Below, piece after piece: positions 22,202-34,500 of a DNA stretch of 64,000 bases. The stretch covers positions 1 through 64,000 of the forward strand of contig JAKCWG010000685.1 of NCBI GenBank assembly GCA_021464415.1, in the 5' to 3' direction. The translations under genes were made by a program, and so were the position numbers. Under the pieces are notes generated by a model that saw only the letters and a list, made by a program, of their open reading frames with translations, was not told the DNA's origin and ran no database searches. The first letter of the stretch is position 1. The number at the start of each line of letters is the position of its first letter. The stretch comes from Lonicera japonica. Its lineage: Eukaryota > Streptophyta > Magnoliopsida > Dipsacales > Caprifoliaceae.

Positions 22202-22993
22202 ATTGGATTTTACGGCTCAAAATTGCTAGTTACCTAAAGAGCATACAAAAATACGTTGTCAATACAATTTCTTTGCAAAAGGAAAAGTGTACCACATAGC
22301 TAACAAACTATAGTTATTTTCTGGCTAATTGGTTATCTCACAATAAGTATTCTTGACCATTAATCAATTTGCAGTCTTAAAGCATATTAAAATTAAACTA
22401 TAACTATTAATTTGTGACGTGCTGGCAGTATAACTAGTGGCGGAGTCAAGAATTAATTGCTAATGACTAGGGCAATACAATGATGATGAAATTAAGATTA
22501 TAATATAATTAAAAAAAAATTAACGATAGCTTTAATTTTTAACCTAAAAAGAAACCCTCTCTATGCATGTATATATAAACAAGAACCACACTGCTTCAGT
22601 TATGAAATTAATTTTTGGTAATTTTTTTATTTTGCCCCTATTGACATTAATGTTAATATATATATATATATAGATGCCAAAATTTGAATTCACAACTTTT
22701 CGGTAACTTTAGATGATCTTAAATCCGATTTGCATAAAAACTATATAGATGTGATATTATAAATATATTTATAAGTAGAAGAAGAAGCAGCTTTTAGGTT
22801 CAAGAGGTTTTTGGTGACTATTGAATTACCAAAATCCCTGAAAACACAATCACATGTTACTAAAAATCTTTCAAAAAGGATTTTTGAAAGATTAATTATC
22901 TTAGGAAGATGACTCATACCTTCCATAAAAATAAATTCAATCAAATAATATTTGAGAAATGATGAGGAAAGTTTATAACTTTTTCACCACCTA

Positions 22994-22995
<2 letters not shown>

Positions 22996-23034
<39 letters not shown>
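22996..23034. repeat. (CT)n microsatellite before TIR stub 3
   Basis: An uninterrupted CT run follows CACCACCTACTC. Similar runs occur at the same point of other upstream copies (26253-26292 and 27253-27340). In TNL1 the corresponding site is a short CTCTCTC. Confidence 0.95.
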
Positions 23035-23036
<2 letters not shown>

Positions 23037-23192
23037 ACTATTTATATACGGAAGACTCGTTGACTTTGAGTTATCCCAATCTCATTCACGATCGGTCCTC
23101 AAATTTTGTTACATCCTATGCAACATAATTGCTTTAACTTATGCTTGGGTGTTCAAAAATTCACTACGGAAAATTAGCTTTTTTCAATTATA

Positions 23193-23297
23193 ACGGCCAT
23201 GCTACAAGCTCACGAGGCCTCTTCTTTCAATTTTTATAATGTGTTTTTGAGCTTTAGAAGTAAAGACACCCGTAAAACTATCTTTGTTCAATTATAA
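23193..23297 (+). pseudogene. TIR exon 5' stub 3, start codon lost
   Basis: The position of the start ATG reads ACG. The frame continues as AHEASSFNFYNVFLSFRSKD and TRKTIFVQL to a stop. GAGGCCTCTTCTTTCAA links it more closely to TNL1 than stubs 1 and 2 are. Confidence 0.8.
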
Positions 23298-24140
23298 TGG
23301 CCAATTTTTTAAATCGAATTTTACAACTTAAAATTACAAATATACATAAAGAGCATACAAAAACGCTAATCGATACAAGTTCTTTGCAAAAGTGCAAGTG
23401 TATCAAATGGTTAACAAACTAAAATTGTTTTCTTGTTTTCTGACTAATTGGTTATCTGATACAAGTTGAGAGGAAAAAGAAGAAGTCAATGTTCCAAATT
23501 ATTACATCTTATCTTAAATTAAAAAGTTATCTTTTTTAAGGGATGTTTCATATTATTTATGTTGCCTTTTCTAAGCCCTCATTTGGATAATAGTAATCAG
23601 AAATGATAATAGTTTTTTCATTCCCAGTAATGAGATACCTATCATACAGATTACCAAGAATCCTAATTTAAAGTGTTTGGTTAGTTTGAGCGATATTGCC
23701 TCAGTATAATTTTTTATCATATAGGAATAATTTACCAAATTCCACACTTCAAAATAATATTAAAATTAAACTATAACTATAACTATTAATTTGACATGCA
23801 CGGATAGTATAATCAGTGGACCCGGTCACAATGATGAAAAAATTAGGATTATAATTATAATTAAAAAAATTAATGATCGTATGCGAAATCCAAGATTATT
23901 ATTTGAGCAATCCTTGCAGTGATAATGATTCTTCCCCTTTTTGTGACATCCAATGTATTACATAACATGCTCAATGCTCTTTGACGGATCTGAAGGTGCC
24001 ACCCACTTTACTCATTTACTTTACAAAATAAAAAATGTTTTATGATTTTTTGTACATAGGGTTATTTACAAATATAAACCTAATGTTATATAATCAAAAC
24101 CAAAGATCTCCGCCTTAATGAATAAAGTGATTATCAGTTG
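23298..24140. other. Post-stub flank, no gene seen
   Basis: The first part repeats the common sequence that follows each TIR stub (AATCGAATTTTACAACTTAA, then AAAGAGCATACAAAAACG). The rest is AT-rich and unrecognised. Confidence 0.45.
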
Positions 24141-25465
24141 AGCTACAAATTGAGTGAAAAAAATAATTAAGATTATTAATTGTTGCACACTTGCACCATT
24201 CCCTCAAAATAATATATATAAATTTTTAAAGTGAGGCAAGACTATATTCCCATGCTATGAAGACGACAATGACATGAGCCCATGCTGCTAGGATATCAAT
24301 GAGTTGAAATACTGATGCAGATTGATTAATACTATTAAGGTAAGCAGAGGATGGACTCAGGCTATAACTTGATCTAACCCCCTAATAGTTTAGCAAGTGA
24401 ATAAAACATACGTAATAACTAAGGTAATTTTTTATTTTTTTTTAACATAGAAAACAAAAGAAAAAGTAGTGGCATATATTCTTTCTAGATAGTGCGTGTT
24501 TGATTGTTTTAAGCATATTATTTCTTATTGTGAAAATTCTAGCTTGTATAAAAGCTGTATAGAAGTGATATCATGAATATATTTACAAGCAGAAGAAGCA
24601 GATCTCGGCAACCTTATTAGCATTATTTCTATTAATTGACTTGAAAGAAATCTTATTATTTAACCAAACACAGTCGCATGTTATTAAAATATTTTAAAAA
24701 TCTATATAATAGCAGGCATAATATTTTGCGTGTTTCAAATATTAGTAAATTGTTAATGACGTGATACAACTTCCGAGAAAAAATTATCGTATACAGAGAC
24801 AAATAACAAATGTAAAATGTAAAATCAAAATAAAAGAGATGTTTACTACTTGACCGCTATATGAGAATAGCCACATTCAAAAGAGCAAGTCTGTTTTAGA
24901 GTAAATAAAGCAACGCCGGCTTCACCGCAATATGAAATATTTATATATATATATATATAATATATCCAAGGTTTGAATCACACTATCTAAATATATATAT
25001 ACACGTGCTTATGGTTAGAGTCGCACCCCATTTATCTAATTTTGAATCCATGATCTCGTATGTTAAAAAATATAGAGAAAATTTAATTAAAAGATTTGAA
25101 TTAAAATTACATTATTTTTATTTATTTTTTTTGCTATTCAAATGCCGCCAAACATTATTTCTACTAATCGACTCAAAATTTTTTTTACTAGTTTATCGAA
25201 CAGAATCACGTATTATTAAAATATTTAAAAGAGTATATATATAATATCAGATATAATAATATTTGTATGCTTTAAATATTAATAAATTGTTAATAACGCG
25301 CTACAACCACCGAGAGAAATTTATCAAATATAAAGACAAGCAACAAATAATTAACAAATGAAAAATTAAAATAAAAAAAATATAACAGCAGTACTAATAA
25401 TCATATATACCTGCTTTTTTTCTCCTCTTTCATATTTGAAAAATGTTTTGTCCCTTTCATATTCA
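24141..25465. repeat. Right copy of the segmental duplication (partner 1-1590)
   Basis: It matches the left end of the window in order and orientation and lacks the 201-437 MITE. It contains two copies of the ~190-bp upstream repeat (about 24735-24935 and 25265-25495). Confidence 0.8.
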
Positions 25466-25511
25466 TGTAATGCCAGCTTTACCGCAATATGAAATAGGGA
25501 CAATTAAAAAA

Positions 25512-26185
25512 AAGTTCTTATTAGAGAAAGATTTTCACACTAAAGCCAATGAATAATTTTTTTTGTAAATAAAGGGCCTATTTTTTATTTTATTGATAAT
25601 ATGACATGTGTCTTTTTTTTTCATTGTAAAATGACATCCCAACCCTTAAAATAAACTAAAAAAATACAAATATGCATTAAAATATGGACTGCAATATGAA
25701 CTTTGCAGTCTATATTTCACTGCAATATGAACTTTGCGGTCCATATTTTACTGCAATATGAACTTTGCAGTCCATATTTTTGGTGCAAAGTTCATATTGC
25801 AGTCCATATTTTATTGCAATGTGAACTTTGCAGTCTATATTTTACTGCAATGTGAACTTTGCAGTCTATATTTCTTGTGGAAAGTTCATATTGCAGTCCA
25901 TATTTCACTGCAATATGAACTTTGCAGTTCATATGTTACTGCAATATGAATTTTGCAGTCCATATTTTTTGTGCAAATTTCATAAAGAGGAGTAGTTTAG
26001 GTAATATATAACATGTTTTTATTAATTAAATGATATTTAAATTTATTTAAATACCTTCATTTAAAATATAAAACAAAATAGGCCTCTTACACTAATTACC
26101 AATTAAAAATAGGCCCTTCATTCAAAAAAATATTATTCATTGAATTTTTAGTAAAAATCAATGTGTAATAAGACCTTCTACCTAA
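25512..26185. mobile_element. Foldback-type element with ~90-bp inverted ends
   Basis: The left end reads AAGTTCTTATTAGAGAAAG, then CAATGAATAATTTTTTTTG and AAAGGGCCTATTTTTTA. The minus-strand reading of the right end gives AGGTCTTATTACACATTG, then CAATGAATAATATTTTTTTG and GAAGGGCCTATTTTTAATT. The inverted ends enclose a minisatellite (25684-25985). Exact termini and target duplication were not settled. Confidence 0.65.
25684..25985. repeat. Palindromic ~31-33-bp minisatellite
   Basis: About nine units combine ACTGCAATATGAACTTTGC with AGTCCATATTTT. The core GCAATATGAACTTTGC pairs with GCAAAGTTCATATTGC, which occurs in inverted units near 25795 and 25883. The array can therefore fold on itself. 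The open frame through it (25734-25949) is a periodicity artefact. Confidence 0.88.
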
Positions 26186-26249
26186 TTTCTAGTATGAAAT
26201 AATATACGAGAAATGATAAGGAAAGTTCATAACATTTTCTCCACCTTCT

Positions 26250-26294
<45 letters not shown>

Positions 26295-27044
26295 GTATTC
26301 TAATGCATTAATAATTAAAAAGTAAAGATGCTAGCATGGAATAAAGTAAAGAGACTCATTGACTTTGATTCTCCCAATCTACATTGTACTATCGTAAAGA
26401 CATAATTAATTGAACAATAAGTGAACATGTAAAGCTATATAATAGATAAATGTTGTTGTGAGGTATGTTGATTACACCTCAAAAGAAAAAAAAAACCTTT
26501 TAATTTAAAAATTATATAAAAAAACGAAAGTCTAAAATAATTTATTTGTTATGAAAATGATAATTCTTTTTTCAAGAAGTTTCTACTTAAATCATAATAT
26601 GAAAGTAACATAAATTTAAAATCACTAAAATGTTAACTTATATTAGAAAAAAAAAATTATACATTATTTTATAATAACAATGGATCTTATTGTATAGGTA
26701 TTCATGAGTATGTTTCAAATATATATATTTTATTAAAAATATATACTTTGATTAAAAGTTATTATATTTTTAAGTTTAAAGAAAAAAGGAGAGAGAAATT
26801 AGGTTTGTTTTGATTTTGTGTGGATGGAGTATATTAGTGGGTGGAGTACTTTAATTTAAAGGTGAAAAGTGAGTAGAAATAAACAAATCTAAGGTGAAGA
26901 ATGCTTCTTGGAGATAAACCACATCTTAGGGTCTAAAATGTGTGTAAAAGAAAGTAAATTTACCAAATTAAATCTAGATCTTTGATTCGGTAGAATTTCA
27001 AAATCTCTTTAATTAAAAAAAAACATTTTCTTATTATATAGATG
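26186..27044. other. AT-rich intergenic DNA with a (CT)n run
   Basis: It contains a TNL-upstream-like segment (GAAAGTTCATAACATTTTC) followed by a CT microsatellite (about 26253-26292) and ATGCTAGCATGGAATAAAG. After 26400 it is very AT-rich with nothing recognised. Confidence 0.5.
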
Positions 27045-27250
27045 GTTAATAACGTACTACAACCACCAAGAGAAATTTATCATATATAGATACAAGTAAC
27101 AAATAATTAACAAATGAAAAATTAAAATAAAAAAAATATAACAGCAGTACTAATAATCATATATACCTGCTTTTTTTCTCCTCTTTCATATTTGAAAAAT
27201 GTTGTGTCCCTTTCATATTCATGTAATGCCAGCTTGCATTTTCTCCACCT

Positions 27251-27343
<93 letters not shown>

Positions 27344-27472
27344 GGTATTTTAATGCATTAATAATTAAAAAGTAAAGATGCTAGCATGGAATAAAGTAAA
27401 GAGACTCATTGACTTTGATTCTCCCAATCTATCCTCAATCTCATTCACATCTTCTGCAGCATAATTGCAGGA
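27045..27472. repeat. NLR-upstream repeat copy with an 88-bp (CT)n run
   Basis: The ~190-bp block (27045-27240) stops at GCCAGCTTGCATTTTCTCC. A CT run of about 88 bp (27253-27340) follows, then GCATTAATAATTAAAAAGTA, which is duplicated from 26300. This is the longest microsatellite in the window. Confidence 0.8.
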
Positions 27473-27545
27473 AAGTCCATGGTGTGTTTTTAAGTTTTAG
27501 AGACGAAAACATCGGTAAACTAACATTGTTTAATTATAAGGGTCA
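27473..27545 (+). pseudogene. TIR exon 5' stub 4
   Basis: The frame VHGVFLSFRDENIGKLTLFN matches the start of the TIR domain but lacks the N-terminal codons. It runs into the same downstream flank (AATCAAATTTTACGGTTCAA) as the other stubs. Confidence 0.75.
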
Positions 27546-27629
27546 ACTCTTTAAATCAAATTTTACGGTTCAAAATTACTAGTATATCTAAAGAATATAC
27601 AAAAATATGTAGTCAATAACAAATAATTA

Positions 27630-28078
27630 ACAAAAATTGTTAATGACGTACTAGCTGCAGGGAGAAATTTATCATAAAGACAATTAACAAATAATTAACA
27701 AATGAAAAATCAAATTAAAAGAGATGTAAGAGTAGTATTAATATTCATATACCTACTTTTTTCTCCTCTTCACATTTGAGAAATGTTTTTTCCTCTTTAT
27801 ATTCAAGGTAATGCCAGCTTGACTGCACAATCTTATTATATATCTTTTTCTCCACAAAATAAATAATTCAATGAAATGATGGTGCTAGGGCATGGACGAA
27901 AGTTTGTAACTTTTTTCTCCACTTTCTTGTCTCTCTCTTCAATTATTTCAATCTCTTTTCAATCTAGCTTATTCACAATCAGTCCCCAGATTTGTTACAT
28001 CTTCGGCAACATTGTTGCTTTAGCTCATGCTTAGATGTTCGAAATTCGTTACGAAAAAACTAGATTTGTTCGAATATA
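27630..28078 (+). promoter_or_regulatory. Upstream region of TNL2 with the ~190-bp repeat
   Basis: The repeat block (27630-27830) ends in GCCAGCTTGACTGCAC, with a W-box core TTGAC at 27819-27823. It is followed by TCTTTTTCTCC and by TTGTTGCTTTAGCTCATGC, the counterpart of the conserved sequence before other TNL starts. A promoter role is inferred from position. Confidence 0.4.
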
Positions 28079-28599
28079 ATGGCCACCATAAAATCGCACA
28101 AAGGCTCTTCTTCATATTGTTATGATGTATTTTTGAGCTTTAGAGGCAAAGACACCCGTAAAACTTTTACGGATCACCTTTATGCAACTTTAGTCCAACA
28201 AGGATTTCGCACATTTAGAGACGACGATGAGTTTGAGAGAGGTGAAAATCTCAAGTCGGAATTAGAAAAAGCAATCAGTCAATCAAAGATCTCAATCATT
28301 GTTATATCCAAAGATTATGCGTCTTCCACATGGTGCCTTGATGAACTTGTGATGATCCTTGAAGAAAGGAGGAACTATGGGCATGTAGTTTTACCGGTCT
28401 TCTACGATGTGGATCCATCCCAAGTTCGGAAGCAAACAGGTAGGACAGCAAAAGCATTTGCTAGATACGAGGAGCAATTTGAGACAAAAATGGATTCTGA
28501 AGAGAAAATAAAATTGATGGAAAAGATAAAAAGGTGGAGATCGGCACTTACAGAAGTTGCTAATTTGATTGGGTTGGACTTGCGAAACCATGTTGATGG
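28079..28599 (+). CDS. TNL2 exon 1 (TIR)
   Basis: It encodes residues 1-173 plus two bases of codon 174. Reading on into intron 1 stays open to 28699, so intron retention would give a 206-residue TIR-only protein. TIR-only products are known for plant TNLs, but here this is only a reading-frame observation. Confidence 0.88.
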
Positions 28600-31500
28600 G
28601 TACATAAGTTCCTTATTGTTCTTCTCATATATGCTTGCAATTAATATTTGTTGTTGTCCTACTTTTACTTTTTCCAAGATCCAAATTCCAAAACAATAGG
28701 TAAAATTTTCATTTACTCGCTAGTTGCTACCTTATTTTTCTAAATTAAGATAAAGTATCTCATATTTTAATAACTTAATTACTATCAATAACCAAACCTT
28801 TTAATTAGTTTATAGAGGTCAATTGTTCATTCAGATGGGTGTTTTTCAAGTTAATTAAGTAATCTAATATGAAACTTACAACATAATATCCCTGTATTCT
28901 CGTTAGAGTACTACTTATTGAAGTGCATATATGATATGCATTGTTGACACACTACCTAACATTTTAAGTTTTGGGGAAAGATTGTTCCTAATGTGGTGTT
29001 AGAGGTCTAGTTATCTACAATCACTAGTTCGAGTCCTCGAGTATGCATTATTTTCCCTTTTTGTATTAGTAAGATAAAAAAATTACATGTGCATTTTGGT
29101 TTTGTCTCTCCACATGTGAATAGGGGTGTCCATCCGATCCGATCTGGTCATTTTAAACCATTCGCATCCAATCCGATCCGATGTCTGTTTTAGGTTTTAG
29201 CATCCAATCCAATCCAACATACTTTACCGATCTAATCCAATTAAATGTTGGATTGGATCGATTTCGATCCGATCCGATTAGAAGTTTAAAATAAAATATA
29301 TTATATTCTTGAAATTTTCAATTCTAATGTAAAACAAGTAAATATAATTCATTACAAAGAAAGTTCAAGTTTTCAACCGAACAGCTAACCAAATAGCTAA
29401 GTTAAAAAGTCTACTACCTAACCAAAAATATATAATTAAACCACCTATAAATCATTATGTACGTGATATGAAATATAAAATGATACAAAAATTTAATAAT
29501 AATTTTTTAATTGAAAATGCTACCTTCTAGACTTGTAGACTTCTAGTTATTAGATTACTTTCTCTGATATTACTTTTTGGAGCTTGATTTTAATTTAAGA
29601 AGCCACTGACTGCTTCGAGACTTCAGTTATTAGATTACTTTCAATTATGCCATCAAGTATGAAGAACAAGAATAATTTATTATCAAGAAGTTTGAACATA
29701 ACCTTCTAAATAAAAAATATATTTTTAATTATATATATATAAAAGAAAAAGCGATTATAACGAAGAAAATAAATATATATAGAGAGAAATGTATCAAATT
29801 GTGATAAATTATATTTTAAGTTACAACTCTAATAATGGATTGGATCGGATTGGATCGGTTTCTAAAGCACGTAAAACCGAAACCGATCCAATTTTTTCGG
29901 TTTTCAAATTTTGCATCCGATCCAATCCAATCATCCATAAAATCCAGGAAAAATGGATTGGATTGGATTAGATCGGTTCCTCGGTTTGGATTGGATTTTG
30001 AACACCCCTACATGTGAAAGCCCCCATATATAGGGTGTGGACTAGTTCCATAGAGCCAAAGCTTTTCAACAAACTTGCTTCCCATTCATTACTAACTTAG
30101 TTGCATAACAGTTGAAGTGCCTTTTGTTTTACTTCTTAAGTCTGAAGGGTGATCCATTTAGAATTAGGAGGATTTGATTTTGTTTGGTTAGTTTAAAATT
30201 TTATTTTACCTCTTGAAATATAAGAGGCTGAAGTCTTAATTTTTAAAGTGCTAAAATAACTCTTTTGCCCTTACCCTATATGATATTGTATTAAAATAAG
30301 AGGATAAGGGCAAATTTGTCAAAAAAAAATGTATTCAGCACACAAATGTGATATGTTCAAACACGTAACATATATTCAGATAAGACATTCAGAAGCAAAA
30401 CAAACAAATTTTCTAGATTCAATTTTTAGATTTCAAAATGAGTGTTAGTCTTCGAATTTAGCACTAAGATTTAAACAACGAAACAAACAAACCCTTAGTT
30501 CTTACTTTGTTTTTCTATATATAATAAGTAGAAACTCAAAGGAGAATTTGTGAACCATGGAGGAAGTCTTTTATAGTTAAGGTTCCGCATGATTGCATTC
30601 CTTTACAGTTCAATAATTCATGTTTGACTTTTACAGTTTAAAAGAAAATGTCGTATCTCAACCTGATCAATACAAAAAATATAGCTAAAAAAAACCTAAT
30701 GTATCTAACTATCTACCTTTTTTATCTAGTTAAAAAAATATAACTAATCTCTTATTGTTGTTGTTGTTTTTATGTTTTTTTGTTGTTTCTACAAGATTTT
30801 ATGTTTTTTATAAAGTATAGATGTCTTTAATTATCTACCTTTCTTATCCAACTGAATCAAATTTGTAGGCATGAATCAAAGTTTATCCAAAAAATTATAA
30901 ACACGATTGGAGAGAAATTGAGGCATGCAACCTTGGATGTTGCGCCATACGAAATTGGAATAGACTCTCGATCGAAATATATAAATGCATGGCTACAAGA
31001 CGGGTCAAATGATGTTAGCATACTTGCTATTTGTGGGATGGGCGGAATTGGAAAGTCAACCATCGCAAAATTTGTTTATAATCAAAACTATCATAGTTTT
31101 GATGGTAGTAGCTTTCTCGCAAACATCAGTGAAGTGTCAAAACGACCAAATGGTTTACTTTGTTTACAAAGACAACTTCTATCAGATATATCTAGGAGGA
31201 AAAAAGGAAAGATACATAACGTTGATGAAGGACTCACAAAGATACGAAATGTTGTTTGTCATAAGAAGGTGCTTCTAGTTCTTGATGATGTGGAACAAGT
31301 GGATCATATATATGCCATACTCGGAATGCAAGATTGGATTTTTCCAGGGAGTAAAGTCATCATAACTACTAGGCATGAGAGGTTGCTGAAGCCTGATCAG
31401 ATTTATAAGGTGAAGCCGTTGGATCAAGATGAATCAGTTAAGCTCTTTAGTTTGCATGCCTTTGGAGAATATTGTCCTATTGAAAGTTACAAAAAGCACA

Positions 31501-34500
31501 TAGAAAGGGCAGTACAAATTTGTGAAGGACTTCCATTAGCTCTTAAAGTTGTAGGTTCTTCTTTGTCTAGGAAAACTGAAGATGGATGGGTTAACGAATT
31601 AGCAAAATTGGAAGCAATACCTCACACTCAAATTCTCAAAAAACTTCAAACTAGCTATGACTCTTTAGAAGATGACTACGACAAAAGATTGTTCCTTCAT
31701 ATTGCTTGCTTTTTTGTTGGATTTGATAAAGATTACACAATCACAATACTAGAGAAATGTGATCTTCATGCAAAAATTGGAGTTCAAAATCTAATTGATC
31801 GATGTCTTTTAACAATTGAAAATGGTAATTTGTTAAGGATGCACAGATTAATTCAAGACATGGGACGAGAAATTGTTCACCAAGAATCACATGAAGCTGG
31901 AGAGCGTAGTAGACTATGGCATCACGAGGATGCCTTTCGAGTATTGAAAAATGAAACGGTAAAAAACGTCTTATCCGTTTATGTGTTTATTACTAAGTTT
32001 GTATTGCAATGACTAATCCTTTTTTTCTTGCTATTTTAATAGGGTACAAATAAAGTTGAAGGCCTTACCCTTGACATGCGTATGTTGAAGGAAGCTTGCA
32101 ATAATGCAAAAAAGCGCCGCTATGATGACTCTTGTGACAAATCGATATTTTCGAAGCATGTTACCTCATTAAAGCGACGTTGTCTTAGCATTATCTCTGG
32201 ATATTCAGTAAGCACAACTTTAAGAAGTCCAAATGATATATACTTGACAACCGATGCATTTAAAAGTATGACAAAGCTAAGGCTACTCAAGCTCAATTAT
32301 CTAAAACTTATAGGAAGCTACGATAATTTCCCTAAAAGTTTAGCATGGTTGTCTTGGCATGGATTTCCTTTAAAATCTATCCCGGTTGAATTTCCAATGG
32401 AGAACTTGGTTGCTCTTGACTTGCGTTATAGTATGCTAAAACAAGTATGGAAGGAAACCCCGGTATGATATTCATTTATTTTTCTTCTTTCCTCAGTTTT
32501 TGGTGAGGGCATGTGCATGTTTATATATAATTAATAATACTCCCATTTTTCTCTACAGTTTCTTGAATCATTGAAGATCTTGGATTTGAGTTATTCTGAA
32601 TGGCTTATAAGAACCCCTAACTTCTTAGGACTCCCCAACCTTGAGAGATTGATCCTTAAAGGTTGTGTAAGTTTGGTTGAGATTTGTGAATCTATCGGTG
32701 ACTTAGACATGCTTGATTTACTTGATTTAGAAGATTGCAAAACTCTAACGAGGCTTCCAAGAAACATTGGCAAGTTAGGATCTCTGAAGACTCTAGTAAT
32801 CTCAGGTTGCAATATCGGTGAGTTGCCAAGTGAAATGAGAAACATGAAGTCATTAGAAGTGCTTAATGCTGATGGGATTGCTATAAACCCATTAGAAAAT
32901 GGTAATGGAGGAGTCAAATGGTGGCAACAGATTGTCTGGTCAATGGTGTCAACACCGAGGAGAGGACCAAACACTTCATGGGTTTCTTTACCATTCTCTT
33001 TGAAAGAATTAAGTCTGCGTGGGTGCAATTTATTTGATTATTCATTCCCCGAGAATTTCGGTAACCTACGGTCATTAAGCATCTTGGACTTACAAGAAAA
33101 TCCAATTCGGGGACTACCAAATTGCTTCAAGGATCTTAGTAGTTTGTCGTACCTTGATATATCTAGATGTTACAGGCTTCAAACACTTGATTTTAATTAT
33201 CTCCCAAAAAAAGTTTTTGATGTGGACGCGATACACTGTAGGTCACTGGAAAATATTACGTCTTTAAGCATTGCTTGTCTCTACATAGCTGATTGCTATA
33301 AATTGGTTGATATAGAAAAGGATTGGGCCAAGGTATTTCTCTTTCTCTCTGTGTGCGCACATATATATATACATAGTGATGGCCAATAAATATATGAATT
33401 ATATTAACAATAATTATGTATAAATAAAAAATTAAAATTATAAATGAAAATTAAATTATTTTTCTAAAAGATATTGACTTGTAGTGGTAAACAATTATAT
33501 ACGAATATCATGTTTAGAAACATAGTTTTGATATTTTATGTAGTATACATAGTAAAAGAACTTTTAAACTATTAATAAAAGTTTGTATTTTAATAAATAA
33601 CATAATTCAGTAGACAAATTATATGTACAGCGGATAAAATCAAAATAGCTTGTAGAATAATTGAAAAATATTTACTAAACATCAAAAGCACAAACATGTA
33701 CCCTATTTATAGTACACCAATTCTAATCTTACTCAAATTACGTTAATTACTAGTAAATTAGAAACAATTATACTTCTAAACTTAAAATATAATCCATATA
33801 GAAGAATGTAACTACAAACTTAGTAAGAATACAACTCTAATGAATATTTGTTATAGAATGTAACTATAAATATTTAATTTATAATTAATTCCTAACCAAA
33901 AGAATAAATAGAGTAGGATTTTTGAGTAGAATAAATATTTTTAAACTAAAGAAAAAATAAAGTAGGATTTTGACTAAAATATTAATAATAATAAAATTAC
34001 GATTTTAGTTCATAACCAATATCAAATAGGGTAGAATTTTAACTCAAAAGATAAAATAATGTATATATAATTTTAACTCAAAAAATAGAGTATGATTTAT
34101 TCTCAACCAATTAAAAAAATATCAAATCAGACTTTTACATTCACACTTTTATAATATATATATATATATATATTATCTTTGGGCATACCGTTTTAATTAA
34201 CATTAGTATGATTCATGTGGCCCAGGGAGTTGGAACTTTTGAGTTTGGGATATTTAGCACATATATTCCGGTTGGGAGATTTCCGATCTTTTCCCTAGAA
34301 AAAATTAAGGGTTCATCAATATATTTTACTGTTCCTTTACATTCTCCTCAAAGGATCCGGTGCTTGAATGTGTACTGTACATATGGATATCCTGAAAATG
34401 ATGATGTTGCTGTAGTGTCTCCTCGTGCAAGAATTGGAGAAATCAATATACGGAAAATTTCTATGGCTGTTAAAATCGAGAATAAGACGAAGGATCAAAC

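Larger units (their letters stand above)
28600..30868 (+). other. TNL2 intron 1 with two transposons
   Basis: At about 2.3 kb it is 1 kb longer than in TNL1. Much of the difference is the hAT-type element at 29121-30010. The older Harbinger-like MITE (30116-30494) is shared with TNL1. The acceptor is TTTGTAG before GCATGAATC. Confidence 0.8.

Noticed and set aside
25734..25949. 71-codon open frame
   Set aside because: It runs through a minisatellite and simply repeats its unit.
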